From: Streptomyces caeruleatus
Lineage (GTDB): Bacteria > Actinomycetota > Actinomycetes > Streptomycetales > Streptomycetaceae
Assembly: GCF_001514235.1 (NCBI RefSeq)
Contig: NZ_KQ948927.1
Location: forward strand, 195,813 to 259,812
Direction of reading: 5' to 3'
Length of the DNA stretch: 64,000 bases
Position numbers and translations under genes: made by a program. Below are positions 1-9,652 of the stretch, one piece after another (position 1 is the stretch's first letter; every line of letters starts with the position of its first letter). The notes under the pieces are model-generated. The model was not told where the DNA came from. It saw nothing but the letters and a program-made list of their open reading frames with translations, and searched no databases.

Positions 1-14
1 AACCCGGGGGCGGG

Positions 15-815
15 TCAGGCGGCCGGGGTCTTCTCGATCTCCCGGGGCCTCAGGTCGGCGTTCTCCAGTACGGCCTTCAGGTGTCGCTCCACGACGGGCA
101 GCACCTCGTCGATCGTCACGTCGCGCCCGATCTCGCCCGCCAGCGAGGCGACCCCCGCGTCCCGGATCCCGCAGGGGATGATCCGGTCGAACCACTTGTT
201 GTCGGGGTTCACGTTCAGTGCGAAGCCGTGCATCGTGACGCCCTTCGCCACCCGGATCCCGATCGCCGCGATCTTGCGGTCCTCGCGCCGCTGTCCGGCG
301 TTGGAGGGCGCGTACTCGGGCCCGTTCAGCCGCGGGTCGAACTCCTCGTCGGTGAGCCGGGGGTCGAAGTCCAGGGCGAGACCGCCGAGCGCCGGGCGCT
401 GCTCCACGGGGTCGCCGAGGACCCAGACGCCGCTACGGCCCTCGACCCGGCTGGTCTCCAGGCCGAACTCCGCGCAGGTGCGGATCAGGGCCTCCTCCAG
501 GCGCCGTACGTGCGCCACGACGTCCACGGGGCGGGGCAGCTTCTGGATCGGGTAGCCGACCAGCTGCCCTGGGCCGTGCCAGGTGATCTTGCCGCCGCGG
601 TCCACGTCGACGACCGGCGTGCCGTCCAGGGGGCGCTCGCTGTCCGCCGTGCGCCGGCCCGCCGTGTACACCGGAGGGTGTTCGAGCAGCAGGACCGTGT
701 CGGGGAGCTCGTCCTCGAACCGCGCCGCGTGCACCCGGCGCTGCTCGTCCCACGCCTCCTGGTACTCGACGGCGTCCGCGCCGAACCCCATACGGACGAA
801 CCGCAACTCACTCAC
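15..815 (-). CDS. lipB: Octanoyl-[acyl-carrier protein]:protein octanoyltransferase LipB
   Basis: Transfers octanoyl from acyl carrier protein to lipoyl-domain lysines, the first step of endogenous lipoate assembly in the cytoplasm. The 266-aa protein shows the family core HGPGQ at residues 80-84, the conserved lysine at 181 and the catalytic cysteine in PCGIRD at 215. About 45 extra residues (134-179) between the substrate-binding halves make it longer than E. coli LipB. The GTG start is chosen because a GGGAGG site lies about 8 nt upstream. Its clients are probably the E2 proteins encoded near 19-21 kb. lipA would be expected just beyond the left edge, but that is inference. Confidence 0.95.
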   Translation of the reverse strand: MSELRFVRMGFGADAVEYQEAWDEQRRVHAARFEDELPDTVLLLEHPPVYTAGRRTADSERPLDGTPVVDVDRGGKITWHGPGQLVGYPIQKLPRPVDVVAHVRRLEEALIRTCAEFGLETSRVEGRSGVWVLGDPVEQRPALGGLALDFDPRLTDEEFDPRLNGPEYAPSNAGQRREDRKIAAIGIRVAKGVTMHGFALNVNPDNKWFDRIIPCGIRDAGVASLAGEIGRDVTIDEVLPVVERHLKAVLENADLRPREIEKTPAA

Positions 816-1095
816 GGCAAGCGCCTCCCTAGAAGCACAGGAAAGTCGTAAGGCACAAAGCGTGCCTACGCCACTGTACGACCGGCTTGTTCGGGTGACG
901 TCTCACGGTCCGCGTCAGCCCGGTAGGGCAATCCTCACACGATCGGATGAATGGGCGGGGAAATGTGCGATCGGCTGCTTACTCTCCGCTACATTCGCGC
1001 CGTTCGAGAGGCCAAAAGGGCAGCTCACCGGCAATCCGGGCACTCGGCGGCCACAGGGGTCCGCGAGGTCCGAAAGGCAGGAGACCGCACCGCAG

Positions 1096-2535
1096 ATGAC
1101 GGAACGACCCGCGCAGCGCACTCCCAACCGCCAGCTCGCCGCGCTCATCGCAGAAGCGGGATTCTCCAACGCGGGTCTCGCCCGCCGGGTGGACCAGCTC
1201 GGCCTCGAACACGGGCTTGATCTCAGATACGACAAGACATCGGTCACCCGCTGGCTGCGCGGACAGCAGCCGCGCGGCACCACGCCCGCCCTCATCGCCG
1301 AGGTCTTCACCCGACGCCTCGGCCGCCGGCTCTCCGCCCAGGACCTCGGGCTCGACGCCTGCGCGCCCGTGTACGCCGGGCTGGAGTTCGCCGCGACCCC
1401 CGAGGAGGCCGTCGACATCGTCAGCGGCCTGTGGCGCAAGGACTCCGGCAGCCACGCCGAACTGCGCAAGATCGCCTTCACCCCGGCCGGACTCGTCGTG
1501 CCCAGCCGGGACTGGCTGATCGGCCGCGCCGACGAGAAGGTCGCCCGGGGCGAGCCGCTCGCCCGCATCCCGGTCCAGGGCCGCCCCACCGCCGTACCCC
1601 GCCAGCGCAGCCAGGGCGAGCGCGGCCCCGGCCAGAAGGTCACCGGCGGCGACATCGCCGCGCTGCGCTCGGTCGGCGAGCTGTTCCGCTCCCTCGACGA
1701 CATGTACGGCGGCGGCCACGCCCGCCAGGCCCTCGTGCGCTATCTGGAGCACGAGTGCGAGCCGATGCTGCGCGGCACCTACGGCGAGCAGACCGGCCGC
1801 CGGCTGTTCCAGGCCGCCGCCGACCTCACGAGGCTCGCGGGCTGGACGTCGTTCGACATCGCGGCGCACGGGCTCGCCCAGCGCTACTTCGTGCAGTCGT
1901 TGCGCCTCGCGCAGGCGGCCGGGGACCGGGCGTTCGGCTCGTACGTCCTGGTCACCATGAGCCGCCAGGCCGTCTACCTCGCCCACGGCCGCGAGGCCGT
2001 TCAGCTCGCGCGGGTGGCCCAGCAGGGCGTGGGCACCAGCGCGCCTCCGGTCGTGCAGGCCCTGCTGCACGCGTGCGAGGCGCGCGGGCACGGCGTACTG
2101 GGCGAGGTGCGCGCCTGTACGGCCTCCCTGGTCCGGGCCGAGCGCGCCCTCGAAGCGGCGCGGCCCGGCGACGACGTACCGCACTGGGCGCGGTTCTTCG
2201 ACGAGGCGCAGCTCGCCGACGAGTTCGGGCACTGCCACCGGGATCTTCAGCAGTTCCGGGCGGCGGCGCAGCATGCCGAGCGCTCACTGCAGTTGCGGGC
2301 CCCCGCCTATGCCCGCAGTCGGCTGTTCTGTCGGGTCGTGCTCGCCTCGGCGCGGCTTGGGCTCGGTGAGCTTGACCAGGCTTGTTCATTGGGGGCGGAG
2401 GCGGCGGGGGCTGCGGCGGAGATGCGGTCGGTTCGGGCCGTTGAGTATGTCCGGGACTTCGAGCGGAGGTTGGAGCCGTACCGGGATGCGGCGCCGGTGC
2501 GGGGGTATCGGGACAAGGTGGCGGCGTTGTTGTAG
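1096..2535 (+). CDS. HTH/TPR-type regulator, NsdA-like
   Basis: A 479-aa cytoplasmic protein. Residues about 5-85 look like a helix-turn-helix module (AGLARRVDQLGL, then a SVTRWLRG recognition-type helix). The rest is alpha-helical with TPR-like repeats (about 190-460), rich in Ala, Arg and Leu. This layout resembles the Streptomyces NsdA-type pleiotropic regulators that affect differentiation and antibiotic production; that likeness is by recognition only. The frame stays open upstream to 583, but the ATG at 1096 follows a purine-rich stretch and begins the recognisable HTH. It is divergent from lipB. No ligand or target is visible. Confidence 0.8.
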   Translation: MTERPAQRTPNRQLAALIAEAGFSNAGLARRVDQLGLEHGLDLRYDKTSVTRWLRGQQPRGTTPALIAEVFTRRLGRRLSAQDLGLDACAPVYAGLEFAATPEEAVDIVSGLWRKDSGSHAELRKIAFTPAGLVVPSRDWLIGRADEKVARGEPLARIPVQGRPTAVPRQRSQGERGPGQKVTGGDIAALRSVGELFRSLDDMYGGGHARQALVRYLEHECEPMLRGTYGEQTGRRLFQAAADLTRLAGWTSFDIAAHGLAQRYFVQSLRLAQAAGDRAFGSYVLVTMSRQAVYLAHGREAVQLARVAQQGVGTSAPPVVQALLHACEARGHGVLGEVRACTASLVRAERALEAARPGDDVPHWARFFDEAQLADEFGHCHRDLQQFRAAAQHAERSLQLRAPAYARSRLFCRVVLASARLGLGELDQACSLGAEAAGAAAEMRSVRAVEYVRDFERRLEPYRDAAPVRGYRDKVAALL

Positions 2536-2581
2536 GGGGTCTCGCCGTAGCTTCAAAGGCTTGCTGCCGGGTGCGGCTCTC

Positions 2582-2643
2582 GTTGTGGCTGGTCGCGCAG
2601 TTCCCCGCGCCCCTGACGGGCCCGGCGCCCCTGACGGGGCGCG
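2582..2643 (-). repeat. Dispersed GC-rich repeat, type A (degenerate)
   Basis: Copy of the short repeat found at about ten loci here: reverse-oriented GTGGCTGGTCGCGCAG followed by TTCCCCGCGCCCCT. A second GGGGCGCGG at 2635-2643 can pair back with the first arm, giving a hairpin between the convergent regulator gene and the FAD oxidoreductase gene. A terminator or mRNA-stabilising role is inference. Confidence 0.7.
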
Positions 2644-2655
2644 GGGCCCGTCCTC

Positions 2656-4038
2656 TTATGCCGCTGCCCTCAACGGCTCCGCCCTGTTCAGCGAGCCCGC
2701 CGCCCCCAGGTCCGTCAGGATGGCCGCCGTTGCCCGGTGGGCCGAGTGGAGGGCGCCCTGGATGGTGCTGGTGTCTCGGTGGTCGCCGCATACGTACAGG
2801 CCGGCCAGGAGGCGTACCGGGCGGCGTAGGTCGTGGGGTGGGCGCATCGCGGGGACGGCCTCGGGGGTGTGGTGTACGGCGAGGGTCTCCCAGCGGGCGG
2901 TGGAGGTGCCGTAGAGACGGGACAGGTGCATCCGTACGGCCGTGTCGATGTCGGGCGATGGGCTGCCGAGGACCGTCGAGGAGACGAGGGTCCGGCCGGC
3001 CGGAGCGCGGGTCGGGTCCACCTGGCTGATCACCGCCGTGTGCGCGACCGGGCCGCCCCGGTCGGCGTCGAGCAGGAGCGAGGCGCCGGTCGTGGGCGGT
3101 TCGTCGGTCGTGTGGTGGACGACGGTCACCGGGTGGAAGTCGGGTACGCGCAAGCCGGGCAGCAGTTCGGCGGCGGTCCGGGCGTCCGTCGCCAGCAGGA
3201 CGGCGCGGCACCGTATCTCGCCGTGTTCGGCGGTGGTGACGGAGGTCGTGGCGATCGACGTGACGCGTACGCCGGTGTGCACCGTGCCCGGCGGCAACGC
3301 CTGTGCCAGCAGCTCCGGCAGCGCCTCGGCGCCGCCCTCGGGCACGCACAGGCGTCCGCTTGCGAAGGCGCGCAGCGCCAGATCCGCGCATCGGCTGGAG
3401 GTCGTCAGGTCCGGGTCGCACAGCAGCGCGGCGAGCAGCGGGCGCAGGAAGCCGTCGATCGTGCGGGTGGGGACGCCGCGTTCCGCGAGGGCCTGTGCGG
3501 CCGGCAACTCGGGGCGGGCCAGCAGGCGTTCGACGGGGGCGGTGGCGAGCCGGGCCAGGGCGGCGCCGAGTCGGGCCTGGTCGACGGCGGTGCCCAGCGG
3601 GGCGCCGGCGCGCACCCTCGGCAGGGCCGTCGGGCCGGGGACGCCGCGTACGGAAGCAGTCCTGGGGGCCCTGGGGGCGCTCGCCAGGGCGCGCACCGCG
3701 TGGAGTGCGCCCCTCGCGCTCCGGGGCTTGGCGAACGCGCCCGCGCGGTGCCGGCGCCCGTCGCTGTGCAGCAGTACGCCCGGCGCGAAGGGCCGCAGGG
3801 CCAGCGCGTCGAGGCCGGGTGTCCGGCGCAGTTCCGGATACGACGTCGACAGAAGCTGTCCGATCCGGTCGAGCCGGAACCCGTCGATCTTCTCGGTCGA
3901 CATGCGGCCGCCCGGATATGGGGCGGCCTCCAGGACTGCGGTCCTCACTCCTGCGCTGGTCAGCCGATGCGCCGCGGAGAGTCCGGCGACCCCGGCTCCC
4001 ACGATGACGACGTCCGCCTGGTACGCGGGCTCAAGCAC
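2656..4038 (-). CDS. FAD-dependent oxidoreductase (amine oxidase/protoporphyrinogen oxidase fold)
   Basis: A 460-aa flavoprotein. The N-terminal Rossmann motif VIVGAGVAGLSAAH (residues about 11-24) is followed by the GRMSTEKIDGFRLD segment typical of amine-oxidase-fold enzymes. The C-terminal FAD-contact region reads YVCGDHRDTSTIQGAL (about 424-439). No signal peptide or membrane segment is seen. The substrate is unknown; carotenoid desaturase-like, phytoene dehydrogenase-like and protoporphyrinogen oxidase-like enzymes share this layout, and no haem or carotenoid genes are adjacent. Start is GTG at 4038. It is convergent with the TPR regulator and runs in the same direction as the next gene upstream. 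Confidence 0.85.
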   Translation of the reverse strand: MLEPAYQADVVIVGAGVAGLSAAHRLTSAGVRTAVLEAAPYPGGRMSTEKIDGFRLDRIGQLLSTSYPELRRTPGLDALALRPFAPGVLLHSDGRRHRAGAFAKPRSARGALHAVRALASAPRAPRTASVRGVPGPTALPRVRAGAPLGTAVDQARLGAALARLATAPVERLLARPELPAAQALAERGVPTRTIDGFLRPLLAALLCDPDLTTSSRCADLALRAFASGRLCVPEGGAEALPELLAQALPPGTVHTGVRVTSIATTSVTTAEHGEIRCRAVLLATDARTAAELLPGLRVPDFHPVTVVHHTTDEPPTTGASLLLDADRGGPVAHTAVISQVDPTRAPAGRTLVSSTVLGSPSPDIDTAVRMHLSRLYGTSTARWETLAVHHTPEAVPAMRPPHDLRRPVRLLAGLYVCGDHRDTSTIQGALHSAHRATAAILTDLGAAGSLNRAEPLRAAA

Positions 4039-4208
4039 GTGCCCCTCCTCGAGGTTGCGCGGCCGGTGGAGACGTCATGCCCCCAACAGGCGTCGGAGAT
4101 ACCCGAGTTCGGATCGAGGTTAGGGCCGTGATCGGTCGGAAACAGTCGCGCATGAACAGAGCACGGTCGCACGACGGTCGCATACGGACGTCCACTCCTG
4201 TCCGGGCG

Positions 4209-5138
4209 TCACCGTGCGGCCGCCGGGCCGCCCCCTCCGCTATCGACGGCCGCCCGGATCGCCCCCTCGATGTCCGGGAACGCGAAGGTGAAGCCCGACT
4301 CCAGCAGTCGCTTCGGGAGGACCCGTGCGCTGCCCAGCACGTCCCCGGCCATCTCGCCGAGGACCGTGCGCAGTACGGGGGCCGGGACCGCGAAGAGGGT
4401 CGGGCGGTGCAGTACGCGGCCCATGACCTCGGTGATCTCACGGTTCGTCAGCGGTTGGGGCGCGGTCACGTTGAAGGGGCCCGACAAGCCGTCGGTGTCG
4501 ATCAGATGCCGGATCGCGGCCACCTCGTCGTGCAGTGAGACGAACGACCAGTACTGCCGCCCGTCGCCCATGTGCCCGCCCAGCCCGGCCTTGAAGAGCG
4601 GGAACAGCCGTCCCCAGGCGCCGCCCTGCCGGGCCACCACCAGCCCCGTGCGCGGGAACACGGTCCGCACGCCCGCCTCCCGCGCGGGCGCCGCCGCGCC
4701 CTCCCAGTCCACGACCAGCGAGGGCAGGAAGCCCTCTCCGGGCGGCGCGCTCTCGTCGACGGCCCGCTCGCCGGTCTCGCCGTAGTAGCCGATCGCGCTG
4801 CCGTTCACGAAGACCCGCGGCGGCTTGTCCAGCGAGGCCATCGCCTCCGCGAGCGCCGCCGTGCCCAGCACCCGCCCGCTCCGCAGCCGCGCCTTGTACG
4901 CCTCCGTCCAGCGCCGCGAGCCCACGTTCGCGCCGGCGAGATTGACCACGGCGTCGCACCCGGCGAGCCCGGCCACGTCCACGTACTTGCGCTCGGGGTC
5001 CCACCGCACCTCGTCCGCCGAACGGGGCGCGCGCCGCACCAGCCGTACCACCTCGTGCCCGTCCGCGACCAGGGACCGCACCAGGGCGCCGCCGATCAGC
5101 CCGGAGGCGCCGGCCACCGCGATTCTTGAAAGTTCCAT
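4209..5138 (-). CDS. TIGR01777-family epimerase-like protein (SDR fold)
   Basis: A 309-aa NAD(P)-binding protein starting MELSRIAVAGASGLIG, a Rossmann motif placed right at the N terminus. It also has FVNGSAIGYYGETGER (active-site-like YYG) and the C-terminal LLESGFTFAFPDIEGAI, which matches the family's DUF1731 tail. The frame is open 50 codons further upstream, but the ATG at 5138 gives the usual length and places the glycine-rich loop correctly. The biochemical activity of the family (SDR39U1/YfcH type) is unknown. It is divergent from the GNAT gene at 5209. Confidence 0.9.
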   Translation of the reverse strand: MELSRIAVAGASGLIGGALVRSLVADGHEVVRLVRRAPRSADEVRWDPERKYVDVAGLAGCDAVVNLAGANVGSRRWTEAYKARLRSGRVLGTAALAEAMASLDKPPRVFVNGSAIGYYGETGERAVDESAPPGEGFLPSLVVDWEGAAAPAREAGVRTVFPRTGLVVARQGGAWGRLFPLFKAGLGGHMGDGRQYWSFVSLHDEVAAIRHLIDTDGLSGPFNVTAPQPLTNREITEVMGRVLHRPTLFAVPAPVLRTVLGEMAGDVLGSARVLPKRLLESGFTFAFPDIEGAIRAAVDSGGGGPAAAR

Positions 5139-5208
5139 AACCTCATCCTGCCTCTGACCGCATAAAGTCCCGGTCGGCTCCCCGGACCCCGGCCGTAGGG
5201 TGACGCCC

Positions 5209-5706
5209 ATGTCCGATTCGTACGTACCCCGTATACGCGCCGCCCTGCCCGACGACGAGGAGGAGCTCGCCCACCTCGACCGTGTCACCTGGTCGCCGCT
5301 GCACGCGGTCGTGCCCCGGCCACGGCCGCCGTACCGGCCCTTCTTCGACGAGCGGCACGCCCCTCAGGACCATCTGGTCGCGGAACTCGACCGGCGCATC
5401 GTCGGCTACGTGCGGCTCGCCCTAGCCACTCCGCTCGCCTGCAACGCGCACGTCCGGCAGATCCAGGGCCTCGCCGTCGCCGACGGGGTCCGTGGCCGTG
5501 GCGTCGGCCGGGCGCTGATCCGCGCGGCCGTCGAGGAGGCCCGCCGCAGGGGCGCTCGCCGGCTCACCCTGCGCGTCCTCGGCCACAACGCGCCGGCCCG
5601 CAAGCTGTACGAGTCCGAGGGGTTCGTGGTGGAGGGGGTACTGCCCGAGGAGTTCTTCCTGGGCGGGGCGTATGTGGACGACGTGCTCATGGGCCGGGGT
5701 CTGTGA
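5209..5706 (+). CDS. GNAT-family N-acetyltransferase
   Basis: A 165-aa cytoplasmic acetyltransferase. Acetyl-CoA-binding motif A is visible as IQGLAVADGVRGRGVGRALI (the R-x-x-G-x-G/A pattern), followed by the C-terminal LRVLGHNAPARKLYESEGF, the usual N-x-x-A-x-x-x-Y-x-x-x-G-F motif B, and a closing strand. The ATG at 5209 has AGGG 8 nt upstream; a GTG at 5200 overlaps that site and is less likely. The acceptor substrate cannot be predicted. The downstream gene is convergent. Confidence 0.88.
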   Translation: MSDSYVPRIRAALPDDEEELAHLDRVTWSPLHAVVPRPRPPYRPFFDERHAPQDHLVAELDRRIVGYVRLALATPLACNAHVRQIQGLAVADGVRGRGVGRALIRAAVEEARRRGARRLTLRVLGHNAPARKLYESEGFVVEGVLPEEFFLGGAYVDDVLMGRGL

Positions 5707-5750
5707 CGGCGGGGAGGTGAGGGAGATGCCGGGGGGTGCTTGGGGGAGGA

Positions 5751-6935
5751 TCAGGACGTGACGAGGTCGCCCGTGTCCACCGGCGCCGTCGCGTTCGCCG
5801 CGCGCTTCGCGTCGGAGGCGACCTCGGCGGCCGTCAGGACGTAGCCCGTCTCGTCGTCGGAGGTGGAACGGGCGAAGACGACGCCGAACACCTTGCCGTC
5901 GGTGGTCAGCAGCGGACCGCCGGAGTTGCCGGGACGGACGGTGGAGCGGATCGAGTAGATCTCGCGGGTGACGGTCGCGTCGTTGTAGATGTTCTGGCCG
6001 GTCGCCCGCACCCGGTTCGCGACGGTCGCCGCCTGGAGGTTGAGATCGCCGTCCTCCGGATAGCCCGCCACGACCGCCGAGTCGCCGCGCGTGGCGGCGT
6101 CGTCGAACCCCAGGACGGGGGCGCGCAGATCGGGGACGTAGAGCACGGCCACGTCCCGCTGCGGGTCGAAGAGCACCACCCGTGACTCGTACGACCGTCC
6201 CACGCCGCCGACCCGGACGCCGGGTTCGTCGATGCCGGCCACGACGTGGGCGTTGGTCATCACGTGCCGCGGGGCATAGACGAAGCCGCTGCCCTCGCGG
6301 CCCTGGGTGCCCGAGACGCCCTCGATCTTGACGGTGCTGAGCTTGGCGGCGTTCGTCGCGGCGGCGGTGACGCTGTCGCCGGAGGGCTTGGCGACCTCGG
6401 CGGTCGACTCGTTCTCGAACGGGTTGAAGACCTGCGGGAAGCCCGCCTCGGTCAGGGCGCTGGTGGCCCGGGAGAACCAGGCGGGCGTCGTGTCCGGCAT
6501 GGCGTCCTGCACGGTGCCGAGCAGCCGGGAGTCCCGGATCGCGGAGGTCAGCAGCGGGGAGGAGGACGCGGCGAGGACGCTCGCCGCCACCCAGGCCACG
6601 ATCAGCACGGCCACCGAGTTGGCCACGGCCCCGCCGACCCCGTCGGCCACCCTGAGCGGTCCCCGGTCCAGCTCCCTGCGCAGCCGCAGGGCCAGCCGGC
6701 CGGCCAGCTCGTGCACCACCACGGCCGGGACCAGCACCGTGAGCACCGCGGTCACGGTCGCCTGCGTCGTACCCGGTGTGACCAGGTCCATCATCCACGG
6801 CAGGATCCATACGCCGATCACCGCGCCGCCGACGAAACCGGTCAGCGAGACGCATCCGGCCACCAGGCCGCGCCGGTAGCCGGACGCCGCGTAGGCCAGG
6901 ATCACCAGCAACAGCAGGATGTCGAGCAGGTCCAC
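5751..6935 (-). CDS. MarP-like membrane serine protease (CvpA domain plus trypsin-like domain)
   Basis: A 394-aa protein with four N-terminal transmembrane segments (residues about 5-130, colicin-V/CvpA-like) and an extracytoplasmic trypsin-fold protease. The triad is readable: H230 (TNAH), D261 (QRDVAVL) and S338 (GNSGG). This is the architecture of mycobacterial MarP, which protects against acid and oxidative stress by processing a peptidoglycan hydrolase. In that light the adjacent amidase gene at 7123 is suggestive, but a substrate link is inference. The ATG at 6935 begins the first hydrophobic helix directly. Confidence 0.9.
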   Translation of the reverse strand: MDLLDILLLLVILAYAASGYRRGLVAGCVSLTGFVGGAVIGVWILPWMMDLVTPGTTQATVTAVLTVLVPAVVVHELAGRLALRLRRELDRGPLRVADGVGGAVANSVAVLIVAWVAASVLAASSSPLLTSAIRDSRLLGTVQDAMPDTTPAWFSRATSALTEAGFPQVFNPFENESTAEVAKPSGDSVTAAATNAAKLSTVKIEGVSGTQGREGSGFVYAPRHVMTNAHVVAGIDEPGVRVGGVGRSYESRVVLFDPQRDVAVLYVPDLRAPVLGFDDAATRGDSAVVAGYPEDGDLNLQAATVANRVRATGQNIYNDATVTREIYSIRSTVRPGNSGGPLLTTDGKVFGVVFARSTSDDETGYVLTAAEVASDAKRAANATAPVDTGDLVTS

Positions 6936-7122
6936 AGAGCCGCCTTTCTCTCGGACCCCTTAGTACGCGCGTAAGGCGCCCGTTGATCAGCACACGCACA
7001 CATGCCGCCAGGAACCGGCCACGCCGCGTTCACCTGGAGAAACGCCCCGCACCGGGACGATGGTTCCACTGCGTGTCACACCACACATCGCGGGCGGACG
7101 GGATCCGTCGGACAGTAGGACC

Positions 7123-8391
7123 ATGCGTGCCTTCCGACGGGTCACCCGAAGGGTCTTCCGGCGAACGCGGGGGAGACGAAGACCACGTGCCGTACGAATA
7201 CCGTGGGCCGCGGGGGCGGCGTGGGCTGTGCGGAGGGGCGGGCAGGCGCGGCCGGGGGACGAGGCTGCGGGGCGGGGGGTGGACGGGGGGTCCACGCGGG
7301 GGGCTTCCCGCGAGCCGGATGTGGGTGGCCGCGGGCGGGAGGTGCCGCGGGGGCCGGGTGCGGGTGGCGGGCAGGAGGTGCCGCGCGTGCCGGAGGGGTG
7401 GGTCGGGCCTGCGACCGGTGCTTCGCAGCAGTCACGTACCCGGCCCCGCCCCCGTACCCGTCCCCGCCCCGGCTTCCGGCCCAGACCTCAGCGTCGGCAA
7501 CGGCCTCGCGCCCGGTGGCATGCCCGGGCTCGGCGACTCTCCCGAGCCCAGGCGCAGACCCGGAGTGGGCGCCGGCTCCGGCCCGGCGTCGGGTGGCAGG
7601 CCCGGAGGTGGGCGCCGGCCCAGCGGGAGTGGCGTGTCCCGCCCGTTCTGCTCGTGCTGCTCGGCTGTGTGCCCGGACTCGCCGCCGTTCTCGCGCTGGC
7701 GTTGTGCGCGAACGGGGTCGAGCGCGTCGTCGCGGCGGGCGCACGGCCGGTCGCGGCGCGTCCCGCCGCCTCGCACCAGGCGCCCCGGCCGCCCATCGTG
7801 CCGAGGTCGGCCTGGCTGGACGACGACACCCGGCGTGCCCAGCCGCCACCGCGCTACGACGACCGGGTCGTCGCCGTCTTCGTCCACCACACCGACTCGC
7901 CCAACGGCTACGACTGCGCCGACGTGCCCCGCATCATTCGGTACGTGTACGCGGGCCAGACCGGGTCCCGCGACTGGGACGACATCGGCTACAACTTCCT
8001 CGTCGACCGCTGCGGCACCATCTACGAGGGCCGCGCGGGCGGCATCGACCGCCCGGTCACCGGGGCCCACACCCAGGGCTTCAACCACCGCACCACCGGC
8101 ATCGCCGCCATCGGCACCTTCACGGCCGGGGTGCCCGTGCCGAAGGCCATGACCGACTCGATCGCCGCGCTCGCCGCGTGGAAGCTGGGCATCTCCGACG
8201 CGGACCCGCGCGCGAAGGTCCGGCTGACCTCCAGCAACAGCCAGAGCCGCTACGCCTCCGGCGCCACCGCCGCGCTCCCGGCCGTCGCCGGTCACAACGA
8301 GGGCTACATGACGAGCTGCCCCGGCGCGGCCCTCACCGCCCGCCTCCCGGAGATCCGGGAGACAGCGGCCCGGCTGCAGGGCAGAAGCTGA
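7123..8391 (+). CDS. Peptidoglycan-recognition/N-acetylmuramoyl-L-alanine amidase, membrane-anchored
   Basis: The C-terminal half is a clear PGRP/amidase_2 domain: SAWLDDDTRR, the zinc ligand region VFVHHTDSP, DDIGYNFLVDRCGTIYEGR, and a second ligand region GHNEGYMTSCPG. It cleaves the MurNAc-L-Ala bond of peptidoglycan outside the cell. A single hydrophobic segment (VLLVLLGCVPGLAAVLALAL) precedes it. The N-terminal approximately 190 residues are extremely Arg/Pro/Gly-rich, and all three forward frames are open there, so the start at ATG 7123 (422 aa) is tentative and a frameshift is possible. Divergent from the MarP-like protease. Confidence 0.75.
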   Translation: MRAFRRVTRRVFRRTRGRRRPRAVRIPWAAGAAWAVRRGGQARPGDEAAGRGVDGGSTRGASREPDVGGRGREVPRGPGAGGGQEVPRVPEGWVGPATGASQQSRTRPRPRTRPRPGFRPRPQRRQRPRARWHARARRLSRAQAQTRSGRRLRPGVGWQARRWAPAQREWRVPPVLLVLLGCVPGLAAVLALALCANGVERVVAAGARPVAARPAASHQAPRPPIVPRSAWLDDDTRRAQPPPRYDDRVVAVFVHHTDSPNGYDCADVPRIIRYVYAGQTGSRDWDDIGYNFLVDRCGTIYEGRAGGIDRPVTGAHTQGFNHRTTGIAAIGTFTAGVPVPKAMTDSIAALAAWKLGISDADPRAKVRLTSSNSQSRYASGATAALPAVAGHNEGYMTSCPGAALTARLPEIRETAARLQGRS

Positions 8392-8524
8392 CGTGCCGGG
8401 GCCGTGCGTGCGGTCCGCGTCCACGCCGACCAGGCCGGGCGTCGACGTCGCCGCGGAGGCCGGTGTGCCCGGTATCCAGGCAGTCGCGCGACGGGGGCGC
8501 ATGACGGGCGGCCGCCCCGGCCCC

Positions 8525-9652
8525 TCACCGCCGCCCCAGATAAACCCCCAACGCCCGCTGAAGCACCCTCCCTTGGCTCCCCACCGGCAGCTCCCACTCC
8601 CCGAGGTGCTCCACCGCCCGGCCGCCGGCCCCCGTCTTGAACAGGAGCCGGCCGCGCAAGCGGTCCTCGGTGAGGGCCGGGGTGATGGACCGGAGGTCGT
8701 ACGTCTTCGCGCCCGCGGCTCGCGCGTCGCCCAGCATGCGCCACAGCAGGGCGCTGCTGGGGCGGAGTTCGCGGCCCCGGCGGCCGGACGCGGCGTACGA
8801 GTGCCAGACGCGGGAGCCGACGCCGATCATGAGGGCCGCGGAGAGCACCTCGCCGTCGTACTCGGCGACGTAGAGCCGCAGCCGGTCGTCGTCCTCGGCG
8901 TTCAGGGCCGCCCACATGCGGCGGAAGTAGTCCAGTGGGCGGGCCTTGAAACCGTCGCGGGCGGCGGTCGCGGTGTAGAGGCGGTGGAACTCGGGCAGGT
9001 CGGCGGCCGAGCCCCAGGAGACACGGACGCCCGCCGCCTCGGCCGTACGCAGGGACTGCTCCCAGTGCGGCGCGAGGGCCCCGCGCAACTCGTCCACCGA
9101 GCGCCCCGCCAACGGGATCTCACAGCCGTAGCGCGGCTGACCGACGCCGAAGCCGCTCCCGTCGTCCTCCTCGCACCGCCGCCACCCGAGCCGCCCCAGC
9201 CGCTCCGCGACGTCGAGCGCGTAGCCGTCGATGCCGTCCGGCGGCAGCTCGCGCAGATGACGTACGTCGGGGTCGGCGATGCCCTCCGCCACGGTCGCCG
9301 CGTCCCAGTGACGTACGACGAGGGGCGGGCCGATCCGGACCGAGAACGCCCCGATCTTCTTCAGATGGGCGACCAGCGGGTCCAGCCAGCGCTCCAGACG
9401 CGGCGTACGCCAGTCGATCGCGGGGCCGTCGGGCAGGTAGGCCAGGAAGCGTCTGGTCCCGGGCAGTTGCCGGTACAGGACGAGCGCCGTGGCGACCAGT
9501 TCGCCGTCCTCGAACCAGCCGACGCTCTCCGGCAGCCAGTCGGGCTTCACATCGCCCCACTCGGGGATCTGGAGATGGCTCGCGTCGGGATACCGCCGCA
9601 GCCGGGCGAGGTGCTCCGCGCGCGGTATCTCCCGCACGAACAGGCTGGTCAT
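8525..9652 (-). CDS. FemX/FemAB-family peptidyltransferase (GNAT-like)
   Basis: A 375-aa member of the FemABX family, which uses aminoacyl-tRNA to add residues to the stem peptide of lipid II on the cytoplasmic face; in Streptomyces the first bridge glycine is added by such an enzyme. Supporting features are the N-terminal HLQIPEWGDVK and SVGWFEDGELVATALVLYR, and the second GNAT-like half with LYVAEYDGEVLSAALMIGVG followed by WHSYAASGRRGRELRPSSALLW. The ATG at 9652 has AGGAGC about 11 nt upstream. Genome paralogues are likely, so this need not be the main bridge enzyme. Confidence 0.87.
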   Translation of the reverse strand: MTSLFVREIPRAEHLARLRRYPDASHLQIPEWGDVKPDWLPESVGWFEDGELVATALVLYRQLPGTRRFLAYLPDGPAIDWRTPRLERWLDPLVAHLKKIGAFSVRIGPPLVVRHWDAATVAEGIADPDVRHLRELPPDGIDGYALDVAERLGRLGWRRCEEDDGSGFGVGQPRYGCEIPLAGRSVDELRGALAPHWEQSLRTAEAAGVRVSWGSAADLPEFHRLYTATAARDGFKARPLDYFRRMWAALNAEDDDRLRLYVAEYDGEVLSAALMIGVGSRVWHSYAASGRRGRELRPSSALLWRMLGDARAAGAKTYDLRSITPALTEDRLRGRLLFKTGAGGRAVEHLGEWELPVGSQGRVLQRALGVYLGRR

